DNA of 10,131 nt. Origin: Sphingomonadales bacterium (GTDB taxonomy: Bacteria; Pseudomonadota; Alphaproteobacteria; Sphingomonadales; Sphingomonadaceae). The stretch covers positions 1 through 10,131 of the forward strand of contig RDXA01000408.1 of NCBI GenBank assembly GCA_004292705.1, written 5' to 3'. The position numbers were made by a program, and so were the translations under genes. Positions 1-5,196 of this stretch are shown one piece after another; the first letter of the stretch is position 1, and each line of letters starts with the position of its first letter. The notes under the pieces were generated by a model. That model was not told the DNA's origin, ran no database searches, and was given only the letters and a program-made list of their open reading frames with translations.

Positions 1-46
1 ACTCTTAATCAGCGGGTCCTAGGTTCGAGCCCTAGTGCGTCCACCA
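1..46 (+). tRNA. tRNA-Lys (anticodon CTT), 3' part only
   Basis: The window opens inside the anticodon arm. The loop reads CTCTTAA (2-8), giving anticodon CTT at 4-6 with T33 before it and A37 after it. Next come the 3' strand of the anticodon stem (9-13), a 5-nt variable loop (14-18), the T stem CTAGG/CCTAG (19-23 with 31-35) around the loop TTCGAGC (24-30), the acceptor 3' strand TGCGTCC (36-42), discriminator A43 and an encoded CCA (44-46). The short variable loop excludes Leu, Ser and Tyr. The D arm and 5' acceptor strand lie left of the window, so the identity rests on the anticodon loop alone. Confidence 0.85.
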
Positions 47-104
47 TTCCCTTTGTTTCTGCACAGCTTTCGCAGGGTTTGAGTCCAGCTGCGGGCAGAC
101 GTGT

Positions 105-121
105 AGGGCCGCATTGGCCTT
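105..121 (+). terminator. Possible weak terminator hairpin after the tRNA
   Basis: AGGGCC (105-110) can pair with GGCCTT (116-121), with one G-T pair, around the loop GCATT. It is followed by only a short T run (120-122). It sits about 58 nt after the tRNA end, which would suit a tRNA terminator, but the stem is short and the T tract poor. The rest of 47-188 shows no gene. Confidence 0.3.
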
Positions 122-188
122 TACGGAAACCTTAGGTAAACCACCTCGCGTGACGGGCAATTTAACCTGCGGGCTTTAAGCCGCGCGT

Positions 189-2546
189 GTGGCCCGGCTT
201 GTCGGCATCTTTTGCGCTGTGCTCCTTGCGCTCCTTGTCGAGGGGGTGGCGCCCGCGCATGCGGAGACTTGGCCGGCGCGCGGGTCTTCGGGCGCGGTCC
301 GGGCGGAGCTGGCGGGCTGGGCCGCTGCCCCTGCGGCGCGCGAACCCTTGCGCAGCCCGACGAGGCCCGAAGTCGTCGTCGCCATCCGCAAGGCCTCGCA
401 AGCCACCGGCGTCGATTTCGCGTTCCTGCTTGCTCAGGCGCACCTCGAATCCGGCTTGAACCCTGATGCAAGGGCACGATCCTCCAGCGCGCGCGGGCTC
501 TACCAGTTCATCGACAGCACCTGGCTTGCGAGCTTCGAACGCAATGGCGCGCGCTACGGTCTTGCCGCCCGCCCGTCGCGAGCCGCGCTGCTGGCGCTGC
601 GGAGCGACCCGGTGGCCGCCTCGGTGCTGGCCGCCGCCGACGCGCTCGACAATGGCGCGGTGCTGGGACGCGTGCTGGGACGGACCCCGACCGCGACCGA
701 ACTCTACCTCGCGCACTTCCTCGGCTCGGGCGGCGCTTCGCGGTTCCTGACGGTCTGGCAGCGCGCGCCGCAGACCAGCGCGGTCGAGCTGTTCCCCCGC
801 CAGGCCCGCGCCAACCGCGCGATCTTCCATGGGAGCGGCGGCGGGGCACGCTCCCTTGACGAAGTCCTTCGGGCGCTTGAGGCGAAGATCAAAGGCGGAC
901 TCGCGGCGACAGCAGATCTTCACGCGGTGGGGCTGGATGACAATGCGGCGCCTAAGGCATTTTCATCCTGTTTTTCGGAGCTTGATGGAAACTCCTCACG
1001 TCGCGTGAGAATGAGAGTTGCGGCTGTTGGGATGCTTTCAGACACTGCGGCAAGCGATCCAAAGCGCATGCCGAATACCGCTGTGGACACCTATCGGAGT
1101 GCGGACTGCGACCACGACCTCATCCGAGACAAAATTGGAAAAGATAATTCGGAATATTCGTATGTTAAAGCCTATTTCTCGACAGACTCTGAAGGTTTGC
1201 AGGCAAGCAAGACTCCGGCCCCGGCGCGATCGGGATCCATGCCACCGCTAGTGCCGGACACCCCTTGTGATCACATCGCAATGTGCTACAGCGAGTCCAT
1301 GAGCACATCCATCATCACACGCGTCCGTGCCATCGTGGACAGCGGAAAAATGACCCGCGCCGGGCTTGCCCGGGCCGCCGGTCTCCATGCCAACACCCTG
1401 CGCGACGCGGCGGAGTCTGACTGGAATCCCACAGCCGAGACCCTACAAAAGCTCGAAATGTTTCTTGATTCCAACGATCAGCGCCCCGTCCTCGCCACCG
1501 TCGAGGAAATCATCGACGAGGCGCGCAACGGCCGGATGTATATCCTCGTCGACGATGAGGATCGCGAGAACGAGGGCGATCTTATCATCCCCGCGCAGAT
1601 GGCTACCCCGCAGGCGATCAACTTCATGGCCACCCACGGCCGCGGCCTGATCTGCCTCGCGCTCACCAAGGACCGCGTCGATCACCTCGGCCTCAGCCCG
1701 ATGAGCCGCAATAACAAGGAATCGATGCAGACCGCCTTCACCATCTCGATCGAGGCGAAGGAAGGCGTCACCACCGGCATTTCCGCCGCTGACCGCGCGC
1801 GCACCATCTCGGTCGCGATCGACGCGGCCAAGGGCGCGGACGATCTTGTCACTCCCGGCCACGTCTTCCCGCTGATGGCGCGCGACGGTGGCACCTTGGT
1901 GCGCGCCGGCCATACCGAAGCGGCGGTGGATATCTCGCGGCTGGCTGGCCTCAACCCCTCGGGCGTGATCTGCGAGATCATGAATGATGATGGCTCGATG
2001 GCCCGGCTCGATGATCTCATCACCTTCGCGCGGCGGCACGATCTCAAGATCGGCACGATCCGCGATCTTATCGCCTACCGGATGCGCAACGATCATCTGG
2101 TCGAGCGCCTGTCGGAGCGCGCCTTTACCTCGGACTATGGCGGCCAGTGGCGGATGATCACATATCGCGACCGCGTCGCCGGCTCCGAAGCCTATGTGCT
2201 CCAGAAGGGCCATGTCATCCCGGGTGAACCCACCCTCGCCCGGGTCCATCCGATCTCGGTATTCGACGACGTACTTGGGGCCCCCGGCCCCCGCAAACGC
2301 ACCCTCCAGCGCGCAATGCAGGCAATTGGCGACCACGGCTCGGGTGTGATCGTGATCCTTACCGGCCGTGTCGGCACCGGTGAATGGCAAGCGAGCGAGG
2401 AACAGCGCAGCATCGGCATCGGGTCGCAGATCCTGGTAGACCTCGGTGTCACCAACATGGTGCTGCTGTCGAACAGCCGTCCCGATCTCGTCGCCCTTGA
2501 GGGTTACGGCCTCACGATCACCGATTTCCATCCCATTCCGGAGTAA
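189..2546 (+). CDS. Secreted lytic transglycosylase (SLT domain) whose frame runs on, without a stop, into ribB
   Basis: The GTG at 189 is the only nearby start, because an in-frame TAA lies at 177-179. Residues 1-25 form a Sec signal peptide (basic start, hydrophobic core, AHA cleavage site). Residues about 60-187 are an SLT lytic transglycosylase domain: the presumed catalytic Glu is E87 in AHLESGLNP, followed by the family block SARGLYQFIDSTW (100-112) and ELYLAHFLGSGGASRFL (171-187). Such enzymes cleave peptidoglycan glycan strands in the periplasm. Typical-looking transglycosylase sequence ends near residue 238 (base about 902). No stop follows: about 132 unrecognised residues lead straight into the complete RibB at residue 371, giving a 785-residue frame. 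A secreted hydrolase fused to a cytosolic enzyme makes little sense, so I infer a lost stop codon or an insertion, with ribB made from its own start. A sequencing frameshift is also possible. Confidence 0.65.
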   Translation: MARLVGIFCAVLLALLVEGVAPAHAETWPARGSSGAVRAELAGWAAAPAAREPLRSPTRPEVVVAIRKASQATGVDFAFLLAQAHLESGLNPDARARSSSARGLYQFIDSTWLASFERNGARYGLAARPSRAALLALRSDPVAASVLAAADALDNGAVLGRVLGRTPTATELYLAHFLGSGGASRFLTVWQRAPQTSAVELFPRQARANRAIFHGSGGGARSLDEVLRALEAKIKGGLAATADLHAVGLDDNAAPKAFSSCFSELDGNSSRRVRMRVAAVGMLSDTAASDPKRMPNTAVDTYRSADCDHDLIRDKIGKDNSEYSYVKAYFSTDSEGLQASKTPAPARSGSMPPLVPDTPCDHIAMCYSESMSTSIITRVRAIVDSGKMTRAGLARAAGLHANTLRDAAESDWNPTAETLQKLEMFLDSNDQRPVLATVEEIIDEARNGRMYILVDDEDRENEGDLIIPAQMATPQAINFMATHGRGLICLALTKDRVDHLGLSPMSRNNKESMQTAFTISIEAKEGVTTGISAADRARTISVAIDAAKGADDLVTPGHVFPLMARDGGTLVRAGHTEAAVDISRLAGLNPSGVICEIMNDDGSMARLDDLITFARRHDLKIGTIRDLIAYRMRNDHLVERLSERAFTSDYGGQWRMITYRDRVAGSEAYVLQKGHVIPGEPTLARVHPISVFDDVLGAPGPRKRTLQRAMQAIGDHGSGVIVILTGRVGTGEWQASEEQRSIGIGSQILVDLGVTNMVLLSNSRPDLVALEGYGLTITDFHPIPE
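995..1009. repeat. Perfect hairpin CTCACG-TCG-CGTGAG
   Basis: CTCACG (995-1000) is the exact reverse complement of CGTGAG (1004-1009), separated by TCG. There is no T run after it, so it is a poor intrinsic terminator. It could be a protein-binding palindrome or a remnant terminator after the transglycosylase gene. Confidence 0.4.
1266..1285. promoter_or_regulatory. Overlapping palindromes just ahead of ribB
   Basis: TGTGATCACA (1266-1275) is a perfect 10-bp palindrome. It overlaps a second inverted repeat, CACAT-CGCA-ATGTG (1272-1285). The pair ends 13 bases before the chosen ribB start. It could be an operator, or a small leader hairpin near the ribosome binding site. It is not a CRP site, since it lacks the 6-bp spacer. 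No protein can be assigned. Confidence 0.4.
1299..2546 (+). CDS. ribB: 3,4-dihydroxy-2-butanone 4-phosphate synthase with N-terminal HTH and degenerate GTP cyclohydrolase II-like C-terminal domain
   Basis: This 415-residue protein makes the four-carbon precursor of riboflavin from ribulose 5-phosphate in the cytosol. Residues about 15-52 look like a Cro/cI-type helix-turn-helix (TRAGLARAAGLHANTLRD). Residues about 65-262 are the DHBP synthase domain, with the acidic loop DDEDRENEGD (85-94), TGISAADRA (159-167), TPGHVFPL (185-192), RAGHTEAAVD (202-211) and GVICEI (222-227). Residues about 275-415 resemble GTP cyclohydrolase II but contain no cysteine at all, so the three zinc ligands are missing, and the usual EGRGIGL loop reads GRVGTGEW. 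RibA activity is therefore not expected, as in the RibBX-type proteins described from proteobacteria. The start at 1299 begins the HTH and has a weak AGCGAG upstream; an in-frame ATG at 1281 is an alternative. The frame is also open upstream into the transglycosylase. ribH follows after 7 bases. Confidence 0.92.
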   Translation: MSTSIITRVRAIVDSGKMTRAGLARAAGLHANTLRDAAESDWNPTAETLQKLEMFLDSNDQRPVLATVEEIIDEARNGRMYILVDDEDRENEGDLIIPAQMATPQAINFMATHGRGLICLALTKDRVDHLGLSPMSRNNKESMQTAFTISIEAKEGVTTGISAADRARTISVAIDAAKGADDLVTPGHVFPLMARDGGTLVRAGHTEAAVDISRLAGLNPSGVICEIMNDDGSMARLDDLITFARRHDLKIGTIRDLIAYRMRNDHLVERLSERAFTSDYGGQWRMITYRDRVAGSEAYVLQKGHVIPGEPTLARVHPISVFDDVLGAPGPRKRTLQRAMQAIGDHGSGVIVILTGRVGTGEWQASEEQRSIGIGSQILVDLGVTNMVLLSNSRPDLVALEGYGLTITDFHPIPE

Positions 2547-2553
2547 CTGCCTC

Positions 2554-2976
2554 ATGGCCGACATCCTCATCGTCGAAGCGCGCTTCTACGCCCACCTTAA
2601 CGACATGCTGATCGCCGGTGCCCGCGCGGCACTTGAGGCGGAGGGACACAAGGTGGAGGTGCTGACCGTTCCGGGCGCTTTGGAAATCCCCGGCGCAATC
2701 GCGCTCGCCGCAGAGGCCGAGCGTTATGACGCCTTCGTTGCCATCGGGGTGGTCATCCGCGGCGAGACCTATCATTTCGAAATCGTCGCAGGCGAAAGTG
2801 CGCGGGCGATCATGGCGCTGACGATGGACGGCATCGCCATCGGCAACGGTATCCTCACAGTCGAGACCGAGGCCCAGGCGCTGGTGCGTGCCGATCCCGC
2901 ACAAAAGGACAAGGGCGGCGAGGCAGCCAAGGCGGCCCTGGCGCTGCTGGCGCTTCAGGACCGCTTCGGGCGGTAA
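2554..2976 (+). CDS. ribH: 6,7-dimethyl-8-ribityllumazine synthase
   Basis: This 140-residue protein condenses 5-amino-6-ribitylamino-uracil with the RibB product to give lumazine, the penultimate step to riboflavin. Family blocks are clear: VPGALEIPGAI (39-49), GVVIRGETYHFEIV (65-78) with the conserved active-site His at position 74, GNGILTVE (97-104) and DPAQKDKGGEAA (114-125). The length fits the small, cytosolic, oligomeric lumazine synthases. The ATG at 2554 has GGAG at 2540-2543, overlapping the end of ribB, and only 7 bases separate the two genes, so they are almost certainly cotranscribed and possibly translationally coupled. The start immediately before ADILIVEARFY fits the family N-terminus. 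No terminator with a T run is visible downstream. Confidence 0.95.
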   Translation: MADILIVEARFYAHLNDMLIAGARAALEAEGHKVEVLTVPGALEIPGAIALAAEAERYDAFVAIGVVIRGETYHFEIVAGESARAIMALTMDGIAIGNGILTVETEAQALVRADPAQKDKGGEAAKAALALLALQDRFGR

Positions 2977-3032
2977 ACCTCTCTGGCATTCATACGTGGC
3001 AAGACAACTGTGCCATTCTGGGCAGTGGGTAC

Positions 3033-3075
3033 GCCTAGGTAGTTTCCCTGTGTAGATTTGCCTAGGCGATTTCCC
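3033..3075. promoter_or_regulatory. Tandem GCCTAGG-N3-TTTCCC motif, 27-bp period
   Basis: Two copies of GCCTAGGnnnTTTCCC occur at 3033-3048 and 3060-3075. They match at 13 of 16 positions and are exactly 27 bp apart, so they do not share quite the same helix face. Each contains the palindrome CCTAGG. They lie in the gene-free stretch between ribH and the small gene at 3140, 65 bases before that gene. This looks like a tandem operator or promoter element; no regulator can be named from the sequence. Confidence 0.45.
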
Positions 3076-3139
3076 CGATACCCGTCCCGCCGTCGCGGCC
3101 ACTGGGTCTTTCCAGCCCTGCCGCAGGCCGACAAGCGAT

Positions 3140-3319
3140 ATGCGGGATCAAGCCTTGGAAGACAAAGACATATCTGAGCTCGCGGACCCCGAGCTGCAAA
3201 CCGTTCTATGCGTGCTCGAACACCAACTCGCCGCGCTCGACCGCCGCGGTGCCCGCATGGCCGCCGCTCATCTGGACGCCGCAATCGAGCAGCTGCGGCG
3301 TGATGCAGCTCGAGGGTAG
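3140..3319 (+). CDS. Small helical protein of 59 residues, function unknown
   Basis: The frame from ATG 3140 to TAG 3317-3319 encodes an acidic-then-basic, strongly helix-forming protein. Residues 17-58 form heptad-like helices (ELQTVLCVLEHQLAALDR, then MAAAHLDAAIEQLRRD), with no signal peptide or membrane segment. The regular third-position GC and amphipathic pattern argue that it is a real gene, and it resembles small hypothetical proteins I associate with sphingomonads, although I cannot confirm that here. No strong Shine-Dalgarno sequence precedes it. The tandem GCCTAGG motif lies upstream and probably controls it. It converges on the minus-strand GNAT fragment that begins 53 bases later. 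A role cannot be assigned; a coiled-coil partner-binding or regulatory protein is a guess. Confidence 0.6.
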   Translation: MRDQALEDKDISELADPELQTVLCVLEHQLAALDRRGARMAAAHLDAAIEQLRRDAARG

Positions 3320-3371
3320 CCCGATCGCGATGCTCCGTATTGTCGGCTGGGCGTCTCTCCTTCCTGCAGGC

Positions 3372-3459
3372 GCGGTCCGATCGTAAGGATCGCCGCCTGA
3401 GTCAGAGCGCTCAGCGCGAGGGCGTCGCTGTCGCGGATGGTGCGGATGGTGGCAGGCAT
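3372..3459 (-). pseudogene. 5' fragment of a GNAT acetyltransferase gene
   Basis: Read on the minus strand from ATG 3459, the first 29 codons match the intact GNAT gene at 7370 with only two base differences and one amino-acid change (I8 instead of F8). The match stops abruptly after base 3372 (right copy 7457). Beyond it the frame runs by chance to a stop at 3268 through unrelated sequence antisense to the small gene at 3140. The acetyl-CoA binding region is absent, so this is a truncated copy created together with the inverted repeat. It lies 18 bases after the DUF4170 stop, as in the expected parental order. Confidence 0.85.
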
Positions 3460-3565
3460 AACCGCACCCGCTGCGCCTCAATCCTCGGGAGTCAGCAGCT
3501 TGTGGATGTGGACCACCACATACTTCATCTCGGCATCATCGACCGTGCGCTGCGCCTGCGCGCGC
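3372..3565 (-). repeat. Left arm of 194-bp inverted repeat
   Basis: The reverse complement of this segment aligns to 7264-7457 without gaps. I count 12 mismatches over 194 bases: 7 in the 88 bases of DUF4170 end, 3 in the 18-base gap, and 2 in the 88 bases of GNAT start. The outer boundary lies after GNAT codon 29; the inner boundary lies inside DUF4170 at a GCGCGCGC run. The arms are separated by 3698 bases. Confidence 0.9.
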
Positions 3566-3708
3566 CAGGCGTCGACTGCGGCATCATAGGAGCTGTAGAC
3601 GCCGACAACGTGGATGCTTTCCGGGTCCTGGAACTCAAGACCGCGCGGGTCCTTGACGCGGCCTCCCATCACAAGGTGGAGCCGCTGTGTAGGGGTGGTT
3701 TCTGCCAT
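3478..3708 (-). CDS. DUF4170 family protein (intact copy)
   Basis: This 76-residue soluble protein starts at ATG 3708, with AAGGG eight bases upstream. It has the pattern I associate with the alphaproteobacterial DUF4170 family: LHLVMGGRVKDP, a YSSYDAAVDAWRAQAQ helix, and a C-terminal VDDAEMKYVVVHIHKLL. There is no membrane segment. Its biochemical role is unknown. The last third lies in the left repeat arm, while the first 48 codons lie inside the enclosed block and are unique in the window. It follows the yqj-like cluster after 83 bases containing a strong hairpin, so it may be only partly cotranscribed with it. Flipping the block would give it the other arm's C-terminus, changing four residues including the last, Asp to Tyr. 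Confidence 0.85.
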   Translation of the reverse strand: MAETTPTQRLHLVMGGRVKDPRGLEFQDPESIHVVGVYSSYDAAVDAWRAQAQRTVDDAEMKYVVVHIHKLLTPED

Positions 3709-3741
3709 GTTTGATGCCCTTGGGGAGGAAGGATGCGCGCC

Positions 3742-3766
3742 CCCTTAGCGCGTCGCGCGCCAAGGG
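3742..3766. terminator. Symmetric hairpin between yqj-like cluster and DUF4170
   Basis: CCCTTaGCGC (3742-3751) pairs with GCGCcAAGGG (3757-3766), leaving one A-C mismatch and a 5-base loop. The stem is stable, but neither strand has a T run after it. On the minus strand it lies between the last cluster gene and DUF4170, so it could act as an attenuator, a partial terminator or an mRNA-end stabiliser. Confidence 0.5.
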
Positions 3767-3791
3767 CAAGTCTTCAGGGCATAGGCTTGTT

Positions 3792-4367
3792 TCAGTCCTT
3801 GGTCTGGCGCCGGATATCGCGCACGACGCCCAGCGTGGCGTCGCGTGTCTTGCGGGCGATCGAGCGCGTGGTGTCTGCTGCCGAGCCCGCCGCGTCTGCG
3901 GCATCGGCGGAAAGTTTCCTCGCCTTTGTGCCCGCCGACTCGCCAAGCTCACTTGCGCGTTCCTGCCCGGTGCGGGCGGCCTCGATCACATCGTCGATCA
4001 GGGTCATGGCGTAGGTTACCACCGCCTCGCCAAGCATCAGGCCGAGCCGCGATCCGCCGCGTTCGGCGACGCGCTTGACCCCGGAACCAGCGTTCGACGC
4101 CGCACCGGAAATCGCATCCCCGGCGCTATGCAGCGCCTTGCCTGCGACGCGCCGCCCAGGGCGGGTGAGCAGGCCGATGACAAGCCCGAGCGCCACTGCC
4201 CCGCCGATCACTGTGAGCGGGTTGGCGCGGGTGTAGTCGACCGCAGCCTCGGCCGCGCCGCGCGCCTGATCGGCCAATGTACGCTCGGCGTTGCGGCGCT
4301 CGGCGGCTTCGATCCGGGCCCGCAGCGCATCACGCTTGTCGGCAGAAGGAAGGGGTTGCTCGGTCAT
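3792..4367 (-). CDS. DUF883/YqjD-like membrane-anchored helical protein
   Basis: This 191-residue protein has a charged helical N-terminus (residues 10-40) and one hydrophobic segment (about 51-68, NPLTVIGGAVALGLVIGLLTR). The segment is preceded by Tyr-Thr-Arg and followed by a basic cluster, the hallmark of the DUF883 (ElaB/YqjD) inner-membrane anchor. Unlike E. coli YqjD it continues for about 120 residues of Ala-, Ser- and Arg-rich helix, with a second weak hydrophobic patch near LMLGEAVVTYAMTLIDD. The start ATG overlaps the stop of the upstream gene by 4 bases (ATGA), and GGGAG lies about 8 bases upstream of it. It is the last gene of a four-gene minus-strand operon. E. coli YqjD and ElaB bind ribosomes in stationary phase; whether this one does is unknown. 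Confidence 0.7.
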   Translation of the reverse strand: MTEQPLPSADKRDALRARIEAAERRNAERTLADQARGAAEAAVDYTRANPLTVIGGAVALGLVIGLLTRPGRRVAGKALHSAGDAISGAASNAGSGVKRVAERGGSRLGLMLGEAVVTYAMTLIDDVIEAARTGQERASELGESAGTKARKLSADAADAAGSAADTTRSIARKTRDATLGVVRDIRRQTKD

Positions 4368-4741
4368 TCGGGGTCTCCCTCGATCGCCGCTGCTGCGACT
4401 GCGGCATCGTTCAAATCGTCTTCAGTCTCGGAGCCTTGATTATCAAGCTCTTCGATCCATTCAAGAATCGGCCCGCGTCCAAACCACAGGATGATGGCGC
4501 CGATCAGTATCGCCAGCACACCTTTGTGATCGCCCGCCTGAGCCTTGGCCTGATCAAGCACGTCACGTGCGCCGCTGCGGATGCGCGTGGAGATCGTCGA
4601 ACTCACGCCGGAGGACACACGGCTCGCAATGCCCTCCTCGCCAAGGCTGGTGCGCAACCGCTCGATATCCTCGGCGAGCACTGCGCGTGCGGCATCGCGC
4701 ATGGCGCGGTCGTCGATAAAGCGATCGGGCAGTTTGGTCAT
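4364..4741 (-). CDS. Small single-pass membrane protein of the yqj-like cluster
   Basis: I do not recognise a family with certainty. This 125-residue protein has a soluble, mostly helical N-terminal half with a polar Ser/Arg stretch (SSGVSSTISTRIRSGARD, 43-60), one membrane segment at about 73-88 (KGVLAILIGAIILWFGRG), and a very acidic C-terminal tail (98-125). The layout of helix, anchor and short tail resembles DUF883-type proteins. It overlaps both neighbours by 4 bases (ATGA at 4738-4741 and 4364-4367), so translation is probably coupled across the operon. Its own Shine-Dalgarno sequence is weak, in keeping with coupling. It probably acts at the inner membrane with the products next to it; that is inference from the arrangement. 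Confidence 0.65.
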   Translation of the reverse strand: MTKLPDRFIDDRAMRDAARAVLAEDIERLRTSLGEEGIASRVSSGVSSTISTRIRSGARDVLDQAKAQAGDHKGVLAILIGAIILWFGRGPILEWIEELDNQGSETEDDLNDAAVAAAAIEGDPE

Positions 4742-5175
4742 GCGTCCGTGCCCGAGCCGAACATTGCCGCGAGGGTCTTGCTATCATTCACAGCGCGGCT
4801 CACCAGCACAACCACGCCGAGAAGCAGGATGCCGACCACCAGCCCGATGGCACCCCAGATCGTCACCAGCGGGGCGAGCGCGATCACTGCCCCCACGGCG
4901 AGCGCGATCAGCGCGATGTGGAGCAGCACCAGCGCCAGCACCAGCAACACAAGAGCGCGCCCACCCCGCTTGCCTGCGAGGGCTGCACGGGTCTTCTGAA
5001 AGGCGATCTCGGCCTCGGCATAGGTGCGTGCATCCTCGACCAGAGCCGAGATGTCGGCGCGCAGGCCTGCAAAGCTGGTGTCGTTCTCGCTCTCAGGCTC
5101 CGGGTCGGGCACCAATGCCGGATCGGCAGGGTCGCTTTCCAGCGGCCGTGCAGGGCCGGGATCGTCATCGTGCAT
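4738..5175 (-). CDS. YqjE-like protein of the phage_holin_3_6 (holin superfamily III) family
   Basis: This 145-residue protein has an acidic Pro/Asp-rich N-terminus (1-35), an amphipathic helix (36-70, GLRADISALVEDARTYAEAE), then two adjacent membrane helices (about 74-98 and 100-126) and a short tail. This is the architecture of Phage_holin_3_6 proteins, to which E. coli YqjE belongs. Despite the family name these are ordinary chromosomal membrane proteins; no phage gene is nearby and lysis is not implied. A good Shine-Dalgarno sequence, GGAAGGG, sits 7 bases before the ATG. It lies 21 bases after the YqjD-like gene, the same order as yqjD-yqjE in enterobacteria, which supports the assignment. 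The molecular role of the family is not well defined. Confidence 0.75.
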   Translation of the reverse strand: MHDDDPGPARPLESDPADPALVPDPEPESENDTSFAGLRADISALVEDARTYAEAEIAFQKTRAALAGKRGGRALVLLVLALVLLHIALIALAVGAVIALAPLVTIWGAIGLVVGILLLGVVVLVSRAVNDSKTLAAMFGSGTDA

Positions 5176-5196
5176 GGCTCTGCCCTTCCGGCGGTG

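Larger units (their letters stand above)
903..1298 (+). other. Low-GC linker between transglycosylase and ribB
   Basis: This stretch carries no recognised gene. Bases 961-1200 are about half G+C by hand count (118 of 240), and 1141-1200 only 22 of 60, while neighbouring coding DNA is far richer. In the open frame it encodes roughly 130 residues rich in Ser, Asp, Lys and Tyr, with codons unlike the genes on either side (AAT, TAT, GTT, AAA, TCA). It most likely holds the ribB promoter and leader. Because it also happens to lack stops, it joins the two frames. It may include inserted or decayed DNA. Confidence 0.55.

Noticed and set aside
125..142. Direct repeat GGAAACC-TTA-GGTAAACC
   Set aside because: Only two short imperfect copies in an intergenic region; too little to call an operator.
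162..179. CtrA-type TTAA-N-TTAA site ahead of the transglycosylase
   Set aside because: The two TTAA boxes are 10 bases apart, not the 7 of the CtrA consensus.
1..188. tRNA 3' end as an integration site for a genomic island
   Set aside because: No integrase and no repeated copy of the tRNA 3' end is seen in the window; the next genes are mostly housekeeping.
1266..1275. CRP/FNR-type operator TGTGATCACA
   Set aside because: The half sites abut; CRP needs a 6-base and FNR a 4-base spacer. It is kept only as an unassigned palindrome.
903..1298. FMN riboswitch ahead of ribB
   Set aside because: I looked for the conserved RFN elements (AGGGTGAAATTC-like start, GAGCCCGCGA, GGTGCAAGTCC-like end) and found none; the hairpins present are too small.
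1443..2570. Long open frames antisense to ribB, eno and greA/carB (for example 1443-2570 minus, 5953-7284 minus, 7707-8972 plus)
   Set aside because: They are mirror frames of strongly conserved genes in GC-rich DNA and show no recognisable protein family.
3268..3371. Extension of the GNAT fragment to its chance stop at 3268
   Set aside because: Similarity to the intact GNAT ends exactly at 3372; the remainder is antisense to the small gene at 3140-3319.
4738..5175. Prophage holin / lysis cassette together with the transglycosylase
   Set aside because: The holin-family name reflects a chromosomal YqjE-like family; no endolysin, capsid or other phage gene is nearby and the transglycosylase is far off with an ordinary signal peptide.
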